Assembly: GCA_027627225.1 (NCBI GenBank)
Contig: CM051026.1
Span: 5,138,415 to 5,202,414, forward strand
Reading direction: 5' to 3'
From: Congeria kusceri
Taxonomy: Eukaryota; Mollusca; Bivalvia; Myida; Dreissenidae
DNA length: 64,000 bases
Numbering within the stretch: position 1 is the stretch's first letter; the number at the start of each line of letters is the position of its first letter. Made by a program: the position numbers and the translations under genes. A model generated the notes under the pieces. That model did not search any database. It had not been told where the DNA came from and saw nothing but the letters and a program-made list of their open reading frames with translations. Positions 11,051 through 23,325 of this stretch are shown here, in pieces.

Positions 11051-14000
11051 ATGGCGACGCTTTCTTTGTCTACGGTTGCTGAAGATTCTGATGCAGTTAA
11101 AGACTATTGTTGTTTAATCTGCAAAATACAGACTCTTGAGGTAGATGCAGATTTTTACTGTAAAACATGTCTGAAGTTTTACTGTGGAAAATGTATTGAC
11201 TATCATGGTCAGATGTTCAAAAAACATTCCCCGTATGGAAGGGAAAACTTTAAGAGATGGCCAGTTTCCAAGAAGGTGGAGGATTTTTTACTCAAATGTG
11301 AATTTCATGAAGATGAAAGGCTGGACATGTTCTGCAATGACCACAGTCAGTTGTGCTGCACTCATTGTGCTTTCCTTAACCACAGGTATTTTACAAAATA
11401 GGTTGCAATTTAGATTTATATTATTGTTAACAACACAAATTCTTATAAACTGTTGATATTGAAAGTCTTGGTAAGTCTAGCAATTGAGGAGTTATGACCA
11501 TTGAATTATCTAAAATTAGCCTTTTAGTTTTAGCCGTTTCCAGTCTCTTATGTCAAACAATATTCATCATATCTTACCAAACATATTTGGGGGCATAATA
11601 TTTTAGTCAAGTTATAGAACAAAACATCACAGTCACTATGTGGTTATGGCCCTTCATCTAAAATTTGCCTTTTTAGTGGTTTATGTTCTCTAAGTCTAAC
11701 AGTTTTCATTCGATCCTCCCCAAACTTGATGAAACTGTATGTGATTATAATGTCATAGCAAATTCGATGATCAAATATACAAATTGTCCTAGAAACTGCT
11801 GAGTTACTTCCATTAGTTTATGTAAAATTTGTCTTTTAGAAGTTTTCGCTGTTTGTGTCCAACAGTTTTCATCCAAACTTGTTAGGGGGCATAACTGTTT
11901 TAAAAAGAGCTCTTGTTCATATATTTTGTGTTCGCAGCGGCATACTTCCAGTAAAGAAACATATATTTATTGTAACATATTTGAAATATAATTAATAATA
12001 AACTAAGAATCGTTTTGATTGATTGTTGTTTATTGGCCAATTTACAACGATTTGCAATTCTGATGCGTAGGAATTAAATCACGAGGGTGTTAACTTGAGT
12101 TGTTGAACAGCCACGCATCAGAACAACAAAGGCTTGTTTATTGGACGATAAATAACGATAATGCAATAATTATTTCGATTCTAACATGATCTGACAGATA
12201 TATTTGCAATTGTAATGAGAACTACATTGTACAATTATTGACTAGATGGCCATTGGACATGGTTTGATGTTTACTGGGTGAGCGCATGTCGACCGAGATC
12301 CATGATCGAGTATCACCTAGTTAACATCAGTCCAATGGCCATCTTGTCAACAAATGGTCTGTTATATAATCTATGAATATTTAATAATTATAGTAAATAT
12401 ATTGAAATGTAAAGGATTAAAATAGTCAATTAAGTCATTGAGTACCACATAATTATTGCTAAAATAAGCTTTTATTCAATCATATTTAAATGTTATTATA
12501 CCGTTCATGTTTCAAGTAAGTTAAGATAATAAGAACATAATTCAATAGTTATTTTATTATAAATTATTTCTATCGTTTTCAGACAGTGCGCCCAATTGAA
12601 GCTTATTTCGGAATCATTGCAAAAGCAGCCCACAAAAAAGCAACTGTCAGAACAGATTCAGACCATTCTTTCACAAATGAAGCACCTGTACAATAATTGG
12701 AAGGCCAGTGTTCATTCCCTGCAGGGTTCATACAATGAACATGAGCGACGCATGGTAGAAGATATGCGTTTAAAAATGAAATCCTTGTTTGTTGAATTTC
12801 AAAATAAACCAGTGAATGAAATACATGAACATGAGCAAGAAGAATTGTGTCAGAAAATCTGTTCTATTTCAGTTGAATTTGATCAAAGCTCTGTAAAGGA
12901 CTTGAAAGATAATCTGATAACTCTTCAATCTGATATTGACAAATGCATCAGGCTTCATGATGAAATGAAACAACTCCATGACGCCCTACAACACGTTTAT
13001 GATAAGAACAGAGACGAATTGTTGTTTATTGCAAGTAGAAAATGTCTACAAAAAATACAACAGTTTGAAACATATCTTAAAGTCCAGACATTTACAGTGC
13101 AAGCAAACCCAGACCAGGTCTTCACTGTGAAGGGGAAGTCTGAATATAATGGGAGAATATCAAGTGATTCATCAGCATGCAATATCATTGGCATATGTGT
13201 TCTCCCTGATGGCCAGATTCTTGTTGTAGACTACAATAATAACAAATTAAAGCTGCTGGACCAGCAGTACAGGGTGCTTACTCATTGTGATGTGTCTACT
13301 GAACCACGGGACATATGTCATATAACACACAGTGAAGTTGCTGTTACTGTGAGTGATGCTAACACACATGAGATCCAGTTTATCTCTGTCAACAATGGGC
13401 AGCTGGTGAAGGGCAGGAAGCTTCAGTTACAACATTACTGTGGAGGTATCGCCCACCACCAGGGGGAACTGTATGTCACTGATTGTACTGCACTGTACAA
13501 GTACACGCTGAGTGGGAAACTGGTCAGCAAGCTGTATGAGGATACATCAGTTAGATATACAGGTTAGAATCATGGCGGGTTCATCCGGATATTATTAGAA
13601 ATATGTATCATAAAGTAATTGTAAGACTGCATAGTTGTAGAATGTACATGTGTCAGTTTAAGTTTACAACGGCACTTAAGAATCATTTTCAGTATTATTG
13701 ATTTATATATATGAGTAATCATGTATTTTGACTGTCACTACATGGCATGTCTATAAATAGACACTGAGTGCTTTTCAATGACACACTTTGTGACCTATTG
13801 TTTAAACTTTGTGATTTGGAAATAACTATACATGTATAATTATTTTTATAATTAACATTGCTTCATAACATTATATTAAATCAATAAACCTCAAATTGTT
13901 GTATTTGAAATTTGAGAAATTTCCTTATGTTTATAAAATTAACCACAGTTACTGGCTTCTATAACTGGTGAAGAAGAACTAGATAGAAAAGTTCCAATCC

Positions 14001-14832
14001 CATTTGTTTTGAAACATTACTTTCTTGTAGTAAAATGTTACAAACGTAACTACAGTCACAATATTGTACGTGCACATGTATGAAATATGTCAGCTCGTGT
14101 CAATTTCACTAATATGTCAATATATTGTAATCATGTATACATGTATAGGAAATCCATTATTACTGCATATAGTTACATCAGCTGACACATTCATGTGTAC
14201 ATGTTCATTGTACTGTGTAATCGTTTACATCTGTGTAATTGTGGTAAATGCAATTCTAACTCACCAGTCAACGTGTCAAACTTTTAGGCAATAAACTGAT
14301 ACAGAACCTTCCAGTCACACTAAAATATTTATTATTATTGGATTTTATGCAGATCTTTAAGATGCGTAATTGTCTGTTTAACAACGCATTAATAATACAA
14401 TGTCTCTGCAGTTTGTTTATTAACATTATTAAACATTTAAAGTAATTTAATATCTTGATGTGACTCTGTTTTGCAGTATGGAGCTGTGCTGTGAGTCCCA
14501 CTGGGGATCGTATATACATCACCAACCACTTCCAGCTCAAGCTCCTCACCCTGGCCAGGGATGGGTCGGTACTCTCTACATTGGGGGACCCTGAACTACA
14601 ATACCCAGAGGCTGTACATGTGACACCTGCAGGCCAGGTGTTGGTCGGTGGAGGCTTGTTGTCCCGGACTATCATACAGGTGGACAGGGAGGGCAGGAAG
14701 AAGCTGGCCACTCTGGCTACAGGCAGGGATGGAGTGGGGGTCCCACGGTCAGTCTGCTACAACAGGCACACAGCCTCCATCATTGTGGGACAATTAAAGG
14801 ACAACAACATCCTGGTGATCAAAGTGCAATAG
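11051..14832 (+). CDS. TRIM-like protein: B-boxes, coiled coil, beta-propeller (no RING)
   Basis: Three exons join cleanly: 11051-11385, 12583-13562 and 14477-14832, giving 1671 bases and 556 residues. The junctions CACAG|GTATT, TTTTCAG|ACAG, ATACAG|GTTAG and TTTTGCAG|TATG all keep frame; the first rebuilds the NHRQC end of the second B-box and the second makes Val439. Residues 20-59 hold a B-box1-like cysteine/histidine cluster (C21, C24, C37, C40, C45, C48, H52, H59). Residues 83-114 hold a B-box2 (C83, H86, C95, D97/H98, C103, C106, H111, C114). About 117-285 is Gln/Glu/Lys-rich helical sequence, a likely coiled coil. About 300-556 has NHL-type blade motifs (VLPDGQILVVD, VSPTGDRIYIT, VTPAGQVLVGGG). 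No RING precedes the B-boxes, so E3 ligase activity cannot be assumed; such RING-less TRIM-like proteins are abundant in bivalves and probably act as binding or scaffold proteins in the cytoplasm. Translation starts at AAAATGG. Intron 1 carries transposon debris. Confidence 0.92.
11464..11917 (+). mobile_element. Helentron-like fragment in intron 1 of the TRIM-like gene
   Basis: Diverged core units (CAACAGTTTTCAT, CCAAACTTGATGAAA, TCTAAAATT) match 8795-9251. The right end reads GGGGGCATAACTG then CTCTTGTT (11910-11917). The left hairpin was not found, so the copy looks truncated or old. It lies in the same orientation as the host gene. Confidence 0.5.
12012..12241 (+). repeat. Palindromic repeat family P, partial copy in intron 1
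   Basis: Contains both arms of the palindrome (TTGTTTATTGGCCAAT on the left, TTGTTTATTGGACGATAAAT on the right) and the GATGCGTAGGAATTAAA / CACGCATCAGAAC inner inverted pair, then the start of the second module (GATTCTAACATGATCTGAC). It breaks off at a short foldback at 12239. Confidence 0.75.
12239..12345. repeat. Short foldback (inverted repeat) in intron 1
   Basis: TTGACTAGATGGCCATTGG on the left pairs with CCAATGGCCATCTTGTCAA on the right with one mismatch, separated by about 65 bases. It replaces the rest of the family-P copy, so it probably inserted into it or broke it. Confidence 0.65.
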
Positions 14833-16350
14833 CTTACTTTTACATGTATCAGACATTTGTATAATAACAAATATGGTTATCTTAAAATGACGGTTTGTAA
14901 GTTAGAAATGATATATTGTGTACTGTGTTATATTTCTGTATAATATACTTTTATCATAATTATGACAGTATGACTTTGGAACCAATAGTCTGCGTTATTT
15001 GTGTCAAATAAGTGTTTCTGCATTTGTCCTTAACTTAACAAGTTATATATGATGTATGTTAAAGGACAAATACCTGGTACAATTTTAATTTAGAAGTCAA
15101 TCTGTGTACAGAAATATACATGTACAATGTACATGACAATTGCTATTTTTAGACTGTCATTTGTACACATATTTGAGAAATGTATTTGATCAATTCCTTG
15201 AAAACACGACACTGTAATGTTATATAAATACTTGTTTTTGAAATATGAAGGATTTATTGTAATTTTCTGCATTGAAAAGACATTGAAGATTTGAGTATTG
15301 TTTAGTTTAATCATATAAAAAGAAAACATGATGTTAAATTGGTTACTTGTATTTAGTTTTATACTGATGATGATTTAACATTGTTTATTATAACATTGAT
15401 ACTTGTGCAATCAGACATAAATAACTTACCTGCTTGTAGTGTTGGATGCATATGCATTTTCTGTTCTGTGTAACTGATGTATGTTAATCTTCAGAAAATG
15501 GAGACAATTAAGATATATAATTATTTTTCATGTATTTAAACATTTATTTAAAATCCATTGATGACATAATTAAACATATGTGATGATTGTTGTACTGTTA
15601 TTATTATGTAGCATGTTATAACAACAAACTTTATATTGTGCGTGTGAATAAAATTTTGATATTTCACCTTTGTCTTCGATGTCATTTATAAACATTGAAC
15701 TAACTGTTTATATTATTTAAACTTGTACGTGATTACTGCGATATTGTTCAGTGACAAGGTGTTGATATGCAGATAATTATTACAATAATTAACATTAACT
15801 GTTAAAATAGCATATACAAATAATAATTTTGCCCGTAAAGTATGGAAGAAAAGGTAGATACCTTAAGTGAAGGTATTAAGAAACTTCGATGCTCATGCAC
15901 AAATTCGCCTCATGAACAAAAACAGTTCTTTTGTTACGTCCCTTTGTCCGTCATCATAAATTATGTTAAAATATAACTGTATACTTATTAAGGTAATTTT
16001 ACTGTCAGTCAGTAATGGAACAGGGTAAACTTTTCTCTGCAATTCGTATGCATAAATCAAAAACGTCATGATCAGTGTTTCTCTGATTAATTTAAAGGCA
16101 CTTACAAGGTCTACAAAGTAACACTTGTCATCAGGAACATCCCTGCCAAGTAAGATTTAAAGGCGCCAAGCGGTTTCAGAGAAGTTGTAAATGGTTGACG
16201 ACGACGACAGATGATATTAATATGTAAGTCCACTCTTCTGAGTCAGAAGCTATACCCCATCTTGATTTTCGGTACTAAATCGCTCGTTTATCGCCGCTAA
16301 CTAAAAATCATAATAATTCATGAAATGTACTTAATCTGAAATGAGCATAT
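14833..16350. other. 3' flank of the TRIM-like gene, otherwise nothing recognised
   Basis: AT-rich sequence with no supported exon. Part of it is presumably the 3' UTR of the TRIM-like gene. Confidence 0.45.
15647..15652 (+). promoter_or_regulatory. Candidate polyadenylation signal (AATAAA)
   Basis: AATAAA lies about 815 bases after the TRIM-like stop codon and is followed by a T/G-rich stretch (TTTTGATATTTCACCTTTG). Position and context fit a 3' end, but nearer weak variants cannot be excluded without transcript data. Confidence 0.35.
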
Positions 16351-16356
16351 AACAGT

Positions 16357-16418
16357 TAGGACTAGAATAAACCAAAGTCATAGACACTATGACTCATAGC
16401 CGGTCTATTCTAGTCCTA
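16357..16418. repeat. Two-tier hairpin
   Basis: An outer stem TAGGACTAGAATA (16357-16369) pairs with TATTCTAGTCCTA (16406-16418) perfectly. Nested inside, GTCATAG (16377-16383) pairs with CTATGAC (16387-16393) around ACA. No host element was recognised. Confidence 0.7.
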
Positions 16419-16504
16419 GATGTGTCGAGGATTGTTCTAGACACAGGCCATCATCTGGCAGGATCAAATGTTTCAGTCACCAGCATGTGGCTTATTTAAA
16501 CATT

Positions 16505-16550
16505 CTCGAGTCTGTTTCTTGGGTAGAACCAGTACTAAGTGTGAAAGATA
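16505..16550. repeat. Tail fragment of the minus-strand SINE family
   Basis: The phrase CGAGTCTGTTTCTTGGG then TAGAACCAGTACT matches the tail of the SINE copies at 36236 and 38876. The tRNA-like head is missing. Confidence 0.55.
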
Positions 16551-16683
16551 CACTACATTACTGTACATTCAATTGATAATTTAAAGCGGATCGGAATATG
16601 CTTAGGTTTTTGTCATGTGTGTAATGTCTTAATTAGATAGAGAGACCTGAAATGTGTGGACTGACTGCATATGCTCATAGAAA

Positions 16684-16773
16684 CGAGCATCATGATTGTT
16701 AGACTGAGCATCATGCTCTTCTTACAGCCTTGTACTATTTAGCATGATGCTCGACCTAAAGAGCATGATGCTC
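16684..16773. repeat. Four-fold GAGCATCATG hairpin cluster
   Basis: GAGCATCATG (16685), GAGCATCATGCTC (16706-16718), AGCATGATGCTC (16741-16752) and GAGCATGATGCTC (16761-16773) form an inverted arrangement: two direct copies face two reverse-complement copies. The 13-mer is also almost self-complementary, so several alternative stems are possible. Confidence 0.7.
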
Positions 16774-16799
16774 GGTTTTAACACGCGCACAATATTGGC

Positions 16800-18280
16800 T
16801 GATTAATATGTGCGATCAATTGATTTATGTTTGGATATATATCATCACACAGAAAAAACATAAGAATAACGGTAAATCTTACTTGGAATGATATATTTTA
16901 TGTTTTAAGTGATATGATGGTATGTGATGTTACGTCAATAGCCCCAATTTGTCACACTGACCTCGCATACCATTCTTTTCTTGAAACGTTGGTCATTTTA
17001 TATAGTCCGCTAACCTGTTTTGGAACGGGGGAACAGGAAAGGTTTCTAAATTATTAATTGTTAAACATTGTATAAAATGATCAGCATGTTGTATGTTTGG
17101 TAGGGTCTTCCTTTAGTGGTGAACATTATGAATAAATCAGATAAATTGTCTATATAAAGTCCACAACAATCGGTGTGTTACAGTATATCTATTAAAACAT
17201 AAGAAACCAATACAGAAATATATATAGTACTACACTGCTACGCACATGCTCTTTGTTGATTTCAAGAATCACGTGAATATCATGTGACACAAAGTTGCAT
17301 TACCGTTACATCATGTGGATAAAATGAACGACTGTAAAATATTGGTGTTTACAATTCAGTGTGTATTTAAAATACATCAGTTAATGAACTACAAGAAAAC
17401 AAGTGAAACATATAATTTAACTGTATGTTACATATTGCATATCTATTTCTTACCTTAATGATATTTCTTTCAAATTTAAACTCATAAATATAAATTAACA
17501 TTAGTTTGCCAAAAAGCACGACATACAAGTGCTACGCATCCTAACTAGTGTAAGACCAAGAAACGGCATGTTTATTACGCGTAACGTCTTGTTATATATT
17601 GCATACTGAAATATATGATATAAACTACCGTTTTTTGCACAAAGCAAGGACGAAGTGTTAAGTTTGTTGCGTGCATATGTGAAACACCCAACTAACATGT
17701 TTTTTATCAGTCCATAAACACACATTTTATTGCGTCGTCAAATTATACAAACTTGAGACAACCCCAAAGTTTACATACTTCTAATCGGATTAAGTTTTCA
17801 ACATCAGATTTGTCAAAGTTGGAAATGTCTATTAACAATTAAACAATTAAGCATACAATTCAACGTGATCGGTAAGCTATCGGTATAAAGAACCTCTTGT
17901 GCGTTGATTTCTGTCCGTCACCAAATTGTATTTCATTCACAAATAAGCCTTAATAGTTAAACCAGTGTTGACCAAACATTCACATGTAATCTGTTGAAAC
18001 TAGTCAGGTCTGGCAAGTAAAACATGTTATTGATCCTGTTAGGTAACTATATCCTGTTCTTATATTCCCTGTACCACCCATTTCACCACTGATCTTATTT
18101 AAACTTGCTAAATTTTAAGTGGAAAGTAATTTAATGTTTGGAGAGGTAGACATTTTTAAATAACACTTGGAATTTCAATTAGATCATTACCTTTCATGAA
18201 ATGAAATCAAAATAAAACTTTTGTGGACAATGAGTTAGACAGATAAGTTTAATTAATTATATTTTGTCAATACTTTACGC
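16800..18280. other. Non-coding stretch, nothing recognised
   Basis: AT-rich sequence with short open frames lacking coding character on either strand. Confidence 0.4.
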
Positions 18281-18353
18281 AGCAAGCAGTTCTGAGATCT
18301 TCCAACCCAATTTTTATTTGTATTCCTTCGTTTACAGTTTCAGTGATCGATTC

Positions 18354-18509
18354 CTATCCGTCCACTGCGGTCTTGCTCTGATACTTGACAATGTTGTTTG
18401 TGAGATTCTGAGGCTGATTTCTGTTGTCGTGGTTGTAGATTGGGGCAAATGCATCTCTCATTTCCAGTTGCAATTCATCCCGTCTTCGTATAAAAACTTG
18501 AATCTTTGA
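18354..18509 (-). pseudogene. Candidate decayed coding fragment, product unknown
   Basis: On the minus strand a frame of about 51 codons reads as ordinary protein (it includes RRRDELQLEMRDAFAPIYNH and NIVKYQSKTAVDG) and then meets TAG. Past that stop the same frame continues with protein-like sequence (SITETVNEGIQIKIGLE) to about 18285, suggesting a nonsense mutation in a once longer frame. No splice acceptor that enters the frame was found upstream. I do not recognise the family. It could also be a genuine terminal exon ending at the TAG. Confidence 0.3.
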
Positions 18510-19592
18510 TTAAAGAAAACCAAAATCATATCTGTAAGTATTGTAGTAAGAGTACAACCATACTGAAACTGAATGGGATGCTGCTGAAAACAACAGGACA
18601 GTTGTTCTCTTGGAATTATAGTTTGTATGAATGCATGACATGGGTTAACTATTAATGTGTTAAATTCTTATAAAGTAATAAGTAGATGGTCTAATAATTT
18701 CAGTAGAAAACTGTGACAGTAATTCCAAGTGCTGATTAATTGGGTGTTACAATTACAGGGAGAGAACTCTGTTAGACTCCTCAAACTAAAACAACCACAG
18801 TTATCTCCCCTGCATTATTGATATGAGTTGGTTGATCAACTTGTGGGGTTATTTTAAAGCAATGGTGAAATATACAAGGTTAAATTCTTGAACAAAATGT
18901 CTGTTATTTTTGTACAATAACTCTGAGAAGAAAGGATTAAAGATGCAACTTTAAAGTTATATGTGAGGGTCTTAAATATGTTATAACATGACTAGCTTAA
19001 GTCCACTAGTTTCATATATATATATATCATGTGCATTACTAGTAATGTAAAGACATATAAAAGTTTGAATGAAAATTGTATGCCAGATAATCACAATAAA
19101 TTATATTTTGTGTTGTAACATGATATTGAAATTAATTATTTTGATTGATAAAAATAGAAAGTTAAGCCTGTTATTTTTAATACAGTTTAAAAAATTGGAC
19201 TGAGGTGATTTATTAAAGGTAACGTTTGAAAAATTGCATTGATGCTCATACTTTAAAACAATATGTACTGGTTCTAATACGCAAACAGACTTAGGCATGT
19301 CTGACTACATGTGTTATACACACTAAATAACAAAATATGTTATTGACCTTGCACATGTTAATAATGCAGCCTGTTTCTGTCGCTTGTTAAGTAGCCGCCG
19401 TTCTGCAAATTCACTTAGTCTCTGACGACACCTTCGTTTCCTACAATGTTGTTTTGGTAGCATATTATTCATCTTCATAAACCTTTGTGATGTGTAAATG
19501 CTTGTTGTTGTTAAGAAGTGTACTATGACCAGTTTCCTAATAAGTATGTGATATCTTCTGTTACTGATTAATGTTGATCACAGAAAAATAAT

Positions 19593-19653
19593 GATAATGA
19601 TTGTGGTTGTGGAAATGATGACGATGATGATTATGATGAGAATGAGGTTGACA

Positions 19654-19686
<33 letters not shown>

Positions 19687-19870
19687 ATGAATATGATGAT
19701 GATGATGATGATGATTATTATTATGATGAGAATGAGGTTGACAATGATGATGATGATGATGATTATGGAGTTGATTATGATTAGTCTGATGATGATCTTG
19801 TTGCTCGTGTGATGATAGTGATTCTCTTCATGACGATCATGATGACAATGATAATGTTGATGAAGACAAT
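19593..19870. repeat. GAT trinucleotide microsatellite with internal duplication
   Basis: Long runs of ATG/GAT. The phrase TGATGAGAATGAGGTTGACA occurs near 19633 and again near 19723, so a segment of about 90 bases was duplicated within the array. The open frames here are Met/Ile runs and are not genes. Confidence 0.9.
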
Positions 19871-20127
19871 GATGAAAATATATAATGATATGTTACTTAA
19901 ATGTTGGTCAGCTGAGGTGCTTTTCAAGACGAGGATTTGTGAGTTTTATACAAGTATAGTTTGACATAATAAACTTAAGATAAATAATAGATCATTATAA
20001 GAAGATATAAAAATGTCAAAACTGTGTTTTAGAAAAAATAAAATTAATATGAATCCTGAATATCATTACATACATGTAACTGGTGTAAACTGTTAAAGGT
20101 CACAATAGGGGAGTGATTGTGCACCTG

Positions 20128-20205
20128 CCGGGTTAGCTCAGTTGGGAGAGCACTCGCCATGTTAGCGAGAGGTCCCGGGTTCGAGTCCCGGACTGGCTGC
20201 ACTAT
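20128..20205 (+). repeat. tRNA-like SINE head (not a functional tRNA)
   Basis: Good internal promoter boxes are present: TTAGCTCAGTTGGGAGAGC (box A/D arm) and GGTTCGAGTCC (box B), with a perfect CCGGG/CCCGG T stem and CTCGC/GCGAG anticodon stem. The acceptor stem (GCCGGGT against ACTGGCT) has mismatches and the anticodon loop CATGTTA has A instead of T at position 33. This fits a tRNA-derived SINE or tRNA pseudogene rather than a working tRNA. Confidence 0.65.
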
Positions 20206-20732
20206 GTTCTCACCCTGTGACCTCATAGCATTTATTACTGCATCATGCAATTGGTGTTTTACAATTGATGTGAATTGATTGAATTAATATTTTCTGATCT
20301 AGGTTCTTTTTTAATTTTCTAATATATTGGTATTCTTTAAGTTTACTGGGGTTAGGGTTGAAAGTAAAATGTTATGCAGTTAGTAAGGATTTTCTCTAGC
20401 AGTTATAATCTTTAATTTTACAATTTCATAATTGATATGTTGAAACGCTCAACAGTTGGCAGTTTAAGTTTACGGTTAGGGTTAGGATTTAACGTATGTT
20501 GGAAAATGTGCCACACATACTGAACCAGTTTAAAAATACATGCAAAATCTGAAATGGTCAAAGGGAGATAACCTGCTCTAGGCAGAATAATTGACAATTC
20601 TACCTGGTGACAGACTGATTTGCACAGCGATGAGTTTGAACGCTTAACATGTTCTTATTGTAGAGCTTAGTCTGAGTATTTGATACAACATAAGTATTAA
20701 AATGAAATGGATTTAGCACCACATCTGTGGGT

Positions 20733-20965
20733 TAAAGGGACTATGTCATCGAAAAGGGCCTCAAGGGGGCAATTTTTAGAATAAAATCTGAAATTGATAG
20801 ATAAATGCTGGCATATGATAACGGTTAAAACATGGTATATATAATGGGAAAAAAGTTTATGCATTCTGAGATAAAAATCAATTTATAATATGGGTTGTGT
20901 TTGTTTGGACCTTTTCCTGTTTACATTTTGATGTCAGAATTGTGAGCATTTAGTATAACCAGAGT
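20733..20965. repeat. Dispersed repeat shared with 38168-38400
   Basis: Both copies share GTCATCGAAAAGGGC, AAAGGGAAAA-like blocks, GTGTTTGTTTGG, and TTGTGAGCATTTAG in the same order and orientation. No coding potential. A tRNA-like segment follows here at 20990, so it may be one composite element. Confidence 0.7.
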
Positions 20966-20989
20966 TAACGCATGACTTCTTACCAAGCA

Positions 20990-21075
20990 TGATGGCGCAG
21001 TTGATTAAAGCGCTGTCTACTGTCATTTCTGCGAATGGTTCCTAAGTCGTGAGTTCAATACCTGCTAGGGGTTTT
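20990..21075 (+). repeat. Degenerate tRNA-like segment
   Basis: TGATGGCGCAGTTGATTAAAG resembles a box A/D arm and GTGAGTTCAATACC resembles box B, about 45 bases apart. Stems are poor, so this is a SINE or tRNA relic. Confidence 0.4.
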
Positions 21076-21345
21076 AATTTTTGCTGACATTTTTGCTAAT
21101 TTGTTGTTATCAAATATCTTATTGTGTATGATATTATTTTTATTTATTTAATGCTCAGTTCTTAGTAAAGTGCATTTCTATAAAATAATATAATTTATAG
21201 TGCAATAGGAAGCCAATGTTCTGATGATTCTTTAAAGAATCCTTCAATGATTAGGGAAGTAATTTCCATTAGGCCAAAAATAAAATTACTTTTTTTTCCC
21301 TTTCCCAACCGACCCACTGAAATTGCCGCGACCCTAAATATTTGC

Positions 21346-21607
21346 CGAGCCGGCTAGCTCAGTTGGTAGAGTGCTGGACTACAAATCCGAGGATCGCGGG
21401 TACCATTCCCAGCCCGGACATATAACTTTTGTGGGGATTAGTCATGAAATTATTTCTACGGCCATTCTCCCCCTACCAAGTAGGGCAGTTGTCAGTTACT
21501 GACATAAGTATGTGCACTCAGTACTGGTAAACCAGCTTACCCAGGAAAAGTGCGAGTAGGTTAACTGACTGAAATACTGTTGAATACGACAAAAAATCCA
21601 AACAAAC
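21346..21607 (+). mobile_element. tRNA-derived SINE
   Basis: The head GCCGGCTAGCTCAGTTGG (box A) through GCGGGTACCATTCCC (a degraded box B) is tRNA-like, with loop CTACAAA. A roughly 180-bp tRNA-unrelated body follows (it includes GGCCATTCTCCCCCTACC and GTATGTGCACTCAGTACTGG). It ends in an A-rich tail (ACAAAAAATCCAAACAAAC). The order of head, body and A-rich tail is diagnostic for a SINE inserted by LINE machinery. Confidence 0.75.
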
Positions 21608-21609
21608 AA

Positions 21610-23325
21610 ACATTTGTTCGGGTTTCAAGGGGTAAAAATATTTTATACTGCTCCGAGTACAAAATGGTATGAAACTCGGTGGTTATGAATGAAACACGAT
21701 GGTTAGAAATCAACCCAAGCGTGATTCCCAGCGCGCATTTATCACTTAGTAGAATTTTCCACACAGTGCTACTTAAGCGCAGGGAACCACTTTAACCTAG
21801 AGGGTGGACCAAACCATTTACGTGTATGTGAAGGTTATTAAGGAAAAAACACTCTTGATGGATTCATTGCATATGATTACATAAGATTGGTTGAGGTCCA
21901 ATAATTAAGTTTTACACACCTGTACACTAATTAAAGTTATAGTAGACTGATCAGCTGCAAACAAAATGGCAGACATTGTGATCGTCAGTGAATGTTATAT
22001 TTGCTATTTGCTTAATTCATAATTGTTAAATTGAAATGAAAATCTGTTTTTATTCATGAAACAATGAGTATACAGCATTTCAGCATCCAAGATAGAATGC
22101 TTTAGGGCGCTTTCCTATATGTCCGTATCTACATCCACATTGCGCAAATCTGCATCTGCAAAAAATCGAACAAGTTAAAAACAGTTCGACTGTTTCCATA
22201 TGTCCGCAGTCCGTATCCGCAAAGCGCATCCGCAAAAGCCGTCCACAAGAAATTGCTTTTATGCGGATGCGGACGACATGGTATCTAACTAAGCATGTTA
22301 AACATAAGGAAAATAGAAAAAATAGTCTAGACAAACATGGATAACTCAACCTAAGACTCATCCAGTACGATAACTCGGTAATGACCATTATTAATGGGTA
22401 ACCATTAAATGAGTCATGACTGATGCTGTAGAAATAATTGTTGGATGCTTTATATCGTTTAAAATCCACCACATGTGAATGTTTCCGCATATGGTTAAAA
22501 ATATTTGCAGCGACCGTAATTAATTTTTTTCCTATTTTTTTTACATTGAAAATAGCCTACATTTGTGTAAATTGAACTACTTTAGCAATTTATTAAATGC
22601 TATAACAATATGTACATGTAAATGTATTACAGACAGATTAAACCTTAACTAGATCGTAAAATACATAATAATACTAATCATGGATGTATTACTCGTAATA
22701 TTTGTTATATTCTTTATATTTAAGAAATGATAGCAAATCATAACGTATTAGGGAGAAGGGACTTTATTTGAGAATTGGAACATAATGCAATGACATGTAC
22801 ACAAAACCAAATTTCAAGACTCAAATTTATTAATCCATATTCCGATGTCCATAAGAAACTAATCCATTCACAGACCTTCAGTGGACTTTGAAAACTGACA
22901 ATAGCTACTCATATTGAAATCATAATCAATTAGCTATACATAATTTTTGTGATATAAACATGCACACATGTCCAACATATGGAAAATGTGTTTGCCAGTA
23001 ATCCAATGGGCACTGTTCGTAAATCTAATGTGGGATGTGTTGTGTTGATCATGCAATTAATGACAAATGTGCGTAGAGAAAAACTAAACATATAAACTAA
23101 TCTATATTCCACATAAAACTATGCAAAGGTGTGAATGTTTTTTTTATTTTTATTATTCCAATGATATAAATAAAAAATGCAAGTATTATTATTTAATGCT
23201 GCCATTTACATTTGTTTTCAAAACCATTTAACTGTATATATCAATTTTCCTTAAATTATTCATAACATGTGAATAACGTCTTTTGAGTATAACAAATAGT
23301 ATGTTTTGACCGTACCAAGTGGGAC
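21610..23325. other. Non-coding stretch with a GC-rich repeat-like patch
   Basis: A patch at about 22085-22285 carries inverted and repeated phrases such as TCCGTATCCGCAAAGCGCAT and ATGCGGATGCGGAC and keeps a minus-strand frame open for 136 codons. The peptide has no recognisable domain and the sequence looks repeat-derived, so it is not called as a gene. The remainder is AT-rich. Confidence 0.45.

Noticed and set aside
20128..20205. Functional tRNA gene
   Set aside because: Acceptor stem mismatches and A at loop position 33; better explained as a tRNA-derived SINE or pseudogene.
21346..21418. Functional tRNA gene with an ACA anticodon
   Set aside because: Box B and anticodon stem are degraded and a SINE body with an A-rich tail follows.
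22080..22490. 136-codon minus-strand frame as a gene
   Set aside because: It spans GC-rich repeated phrases (ATGCGGATGCGG and inverse) and has no recognisable domain or splice context.
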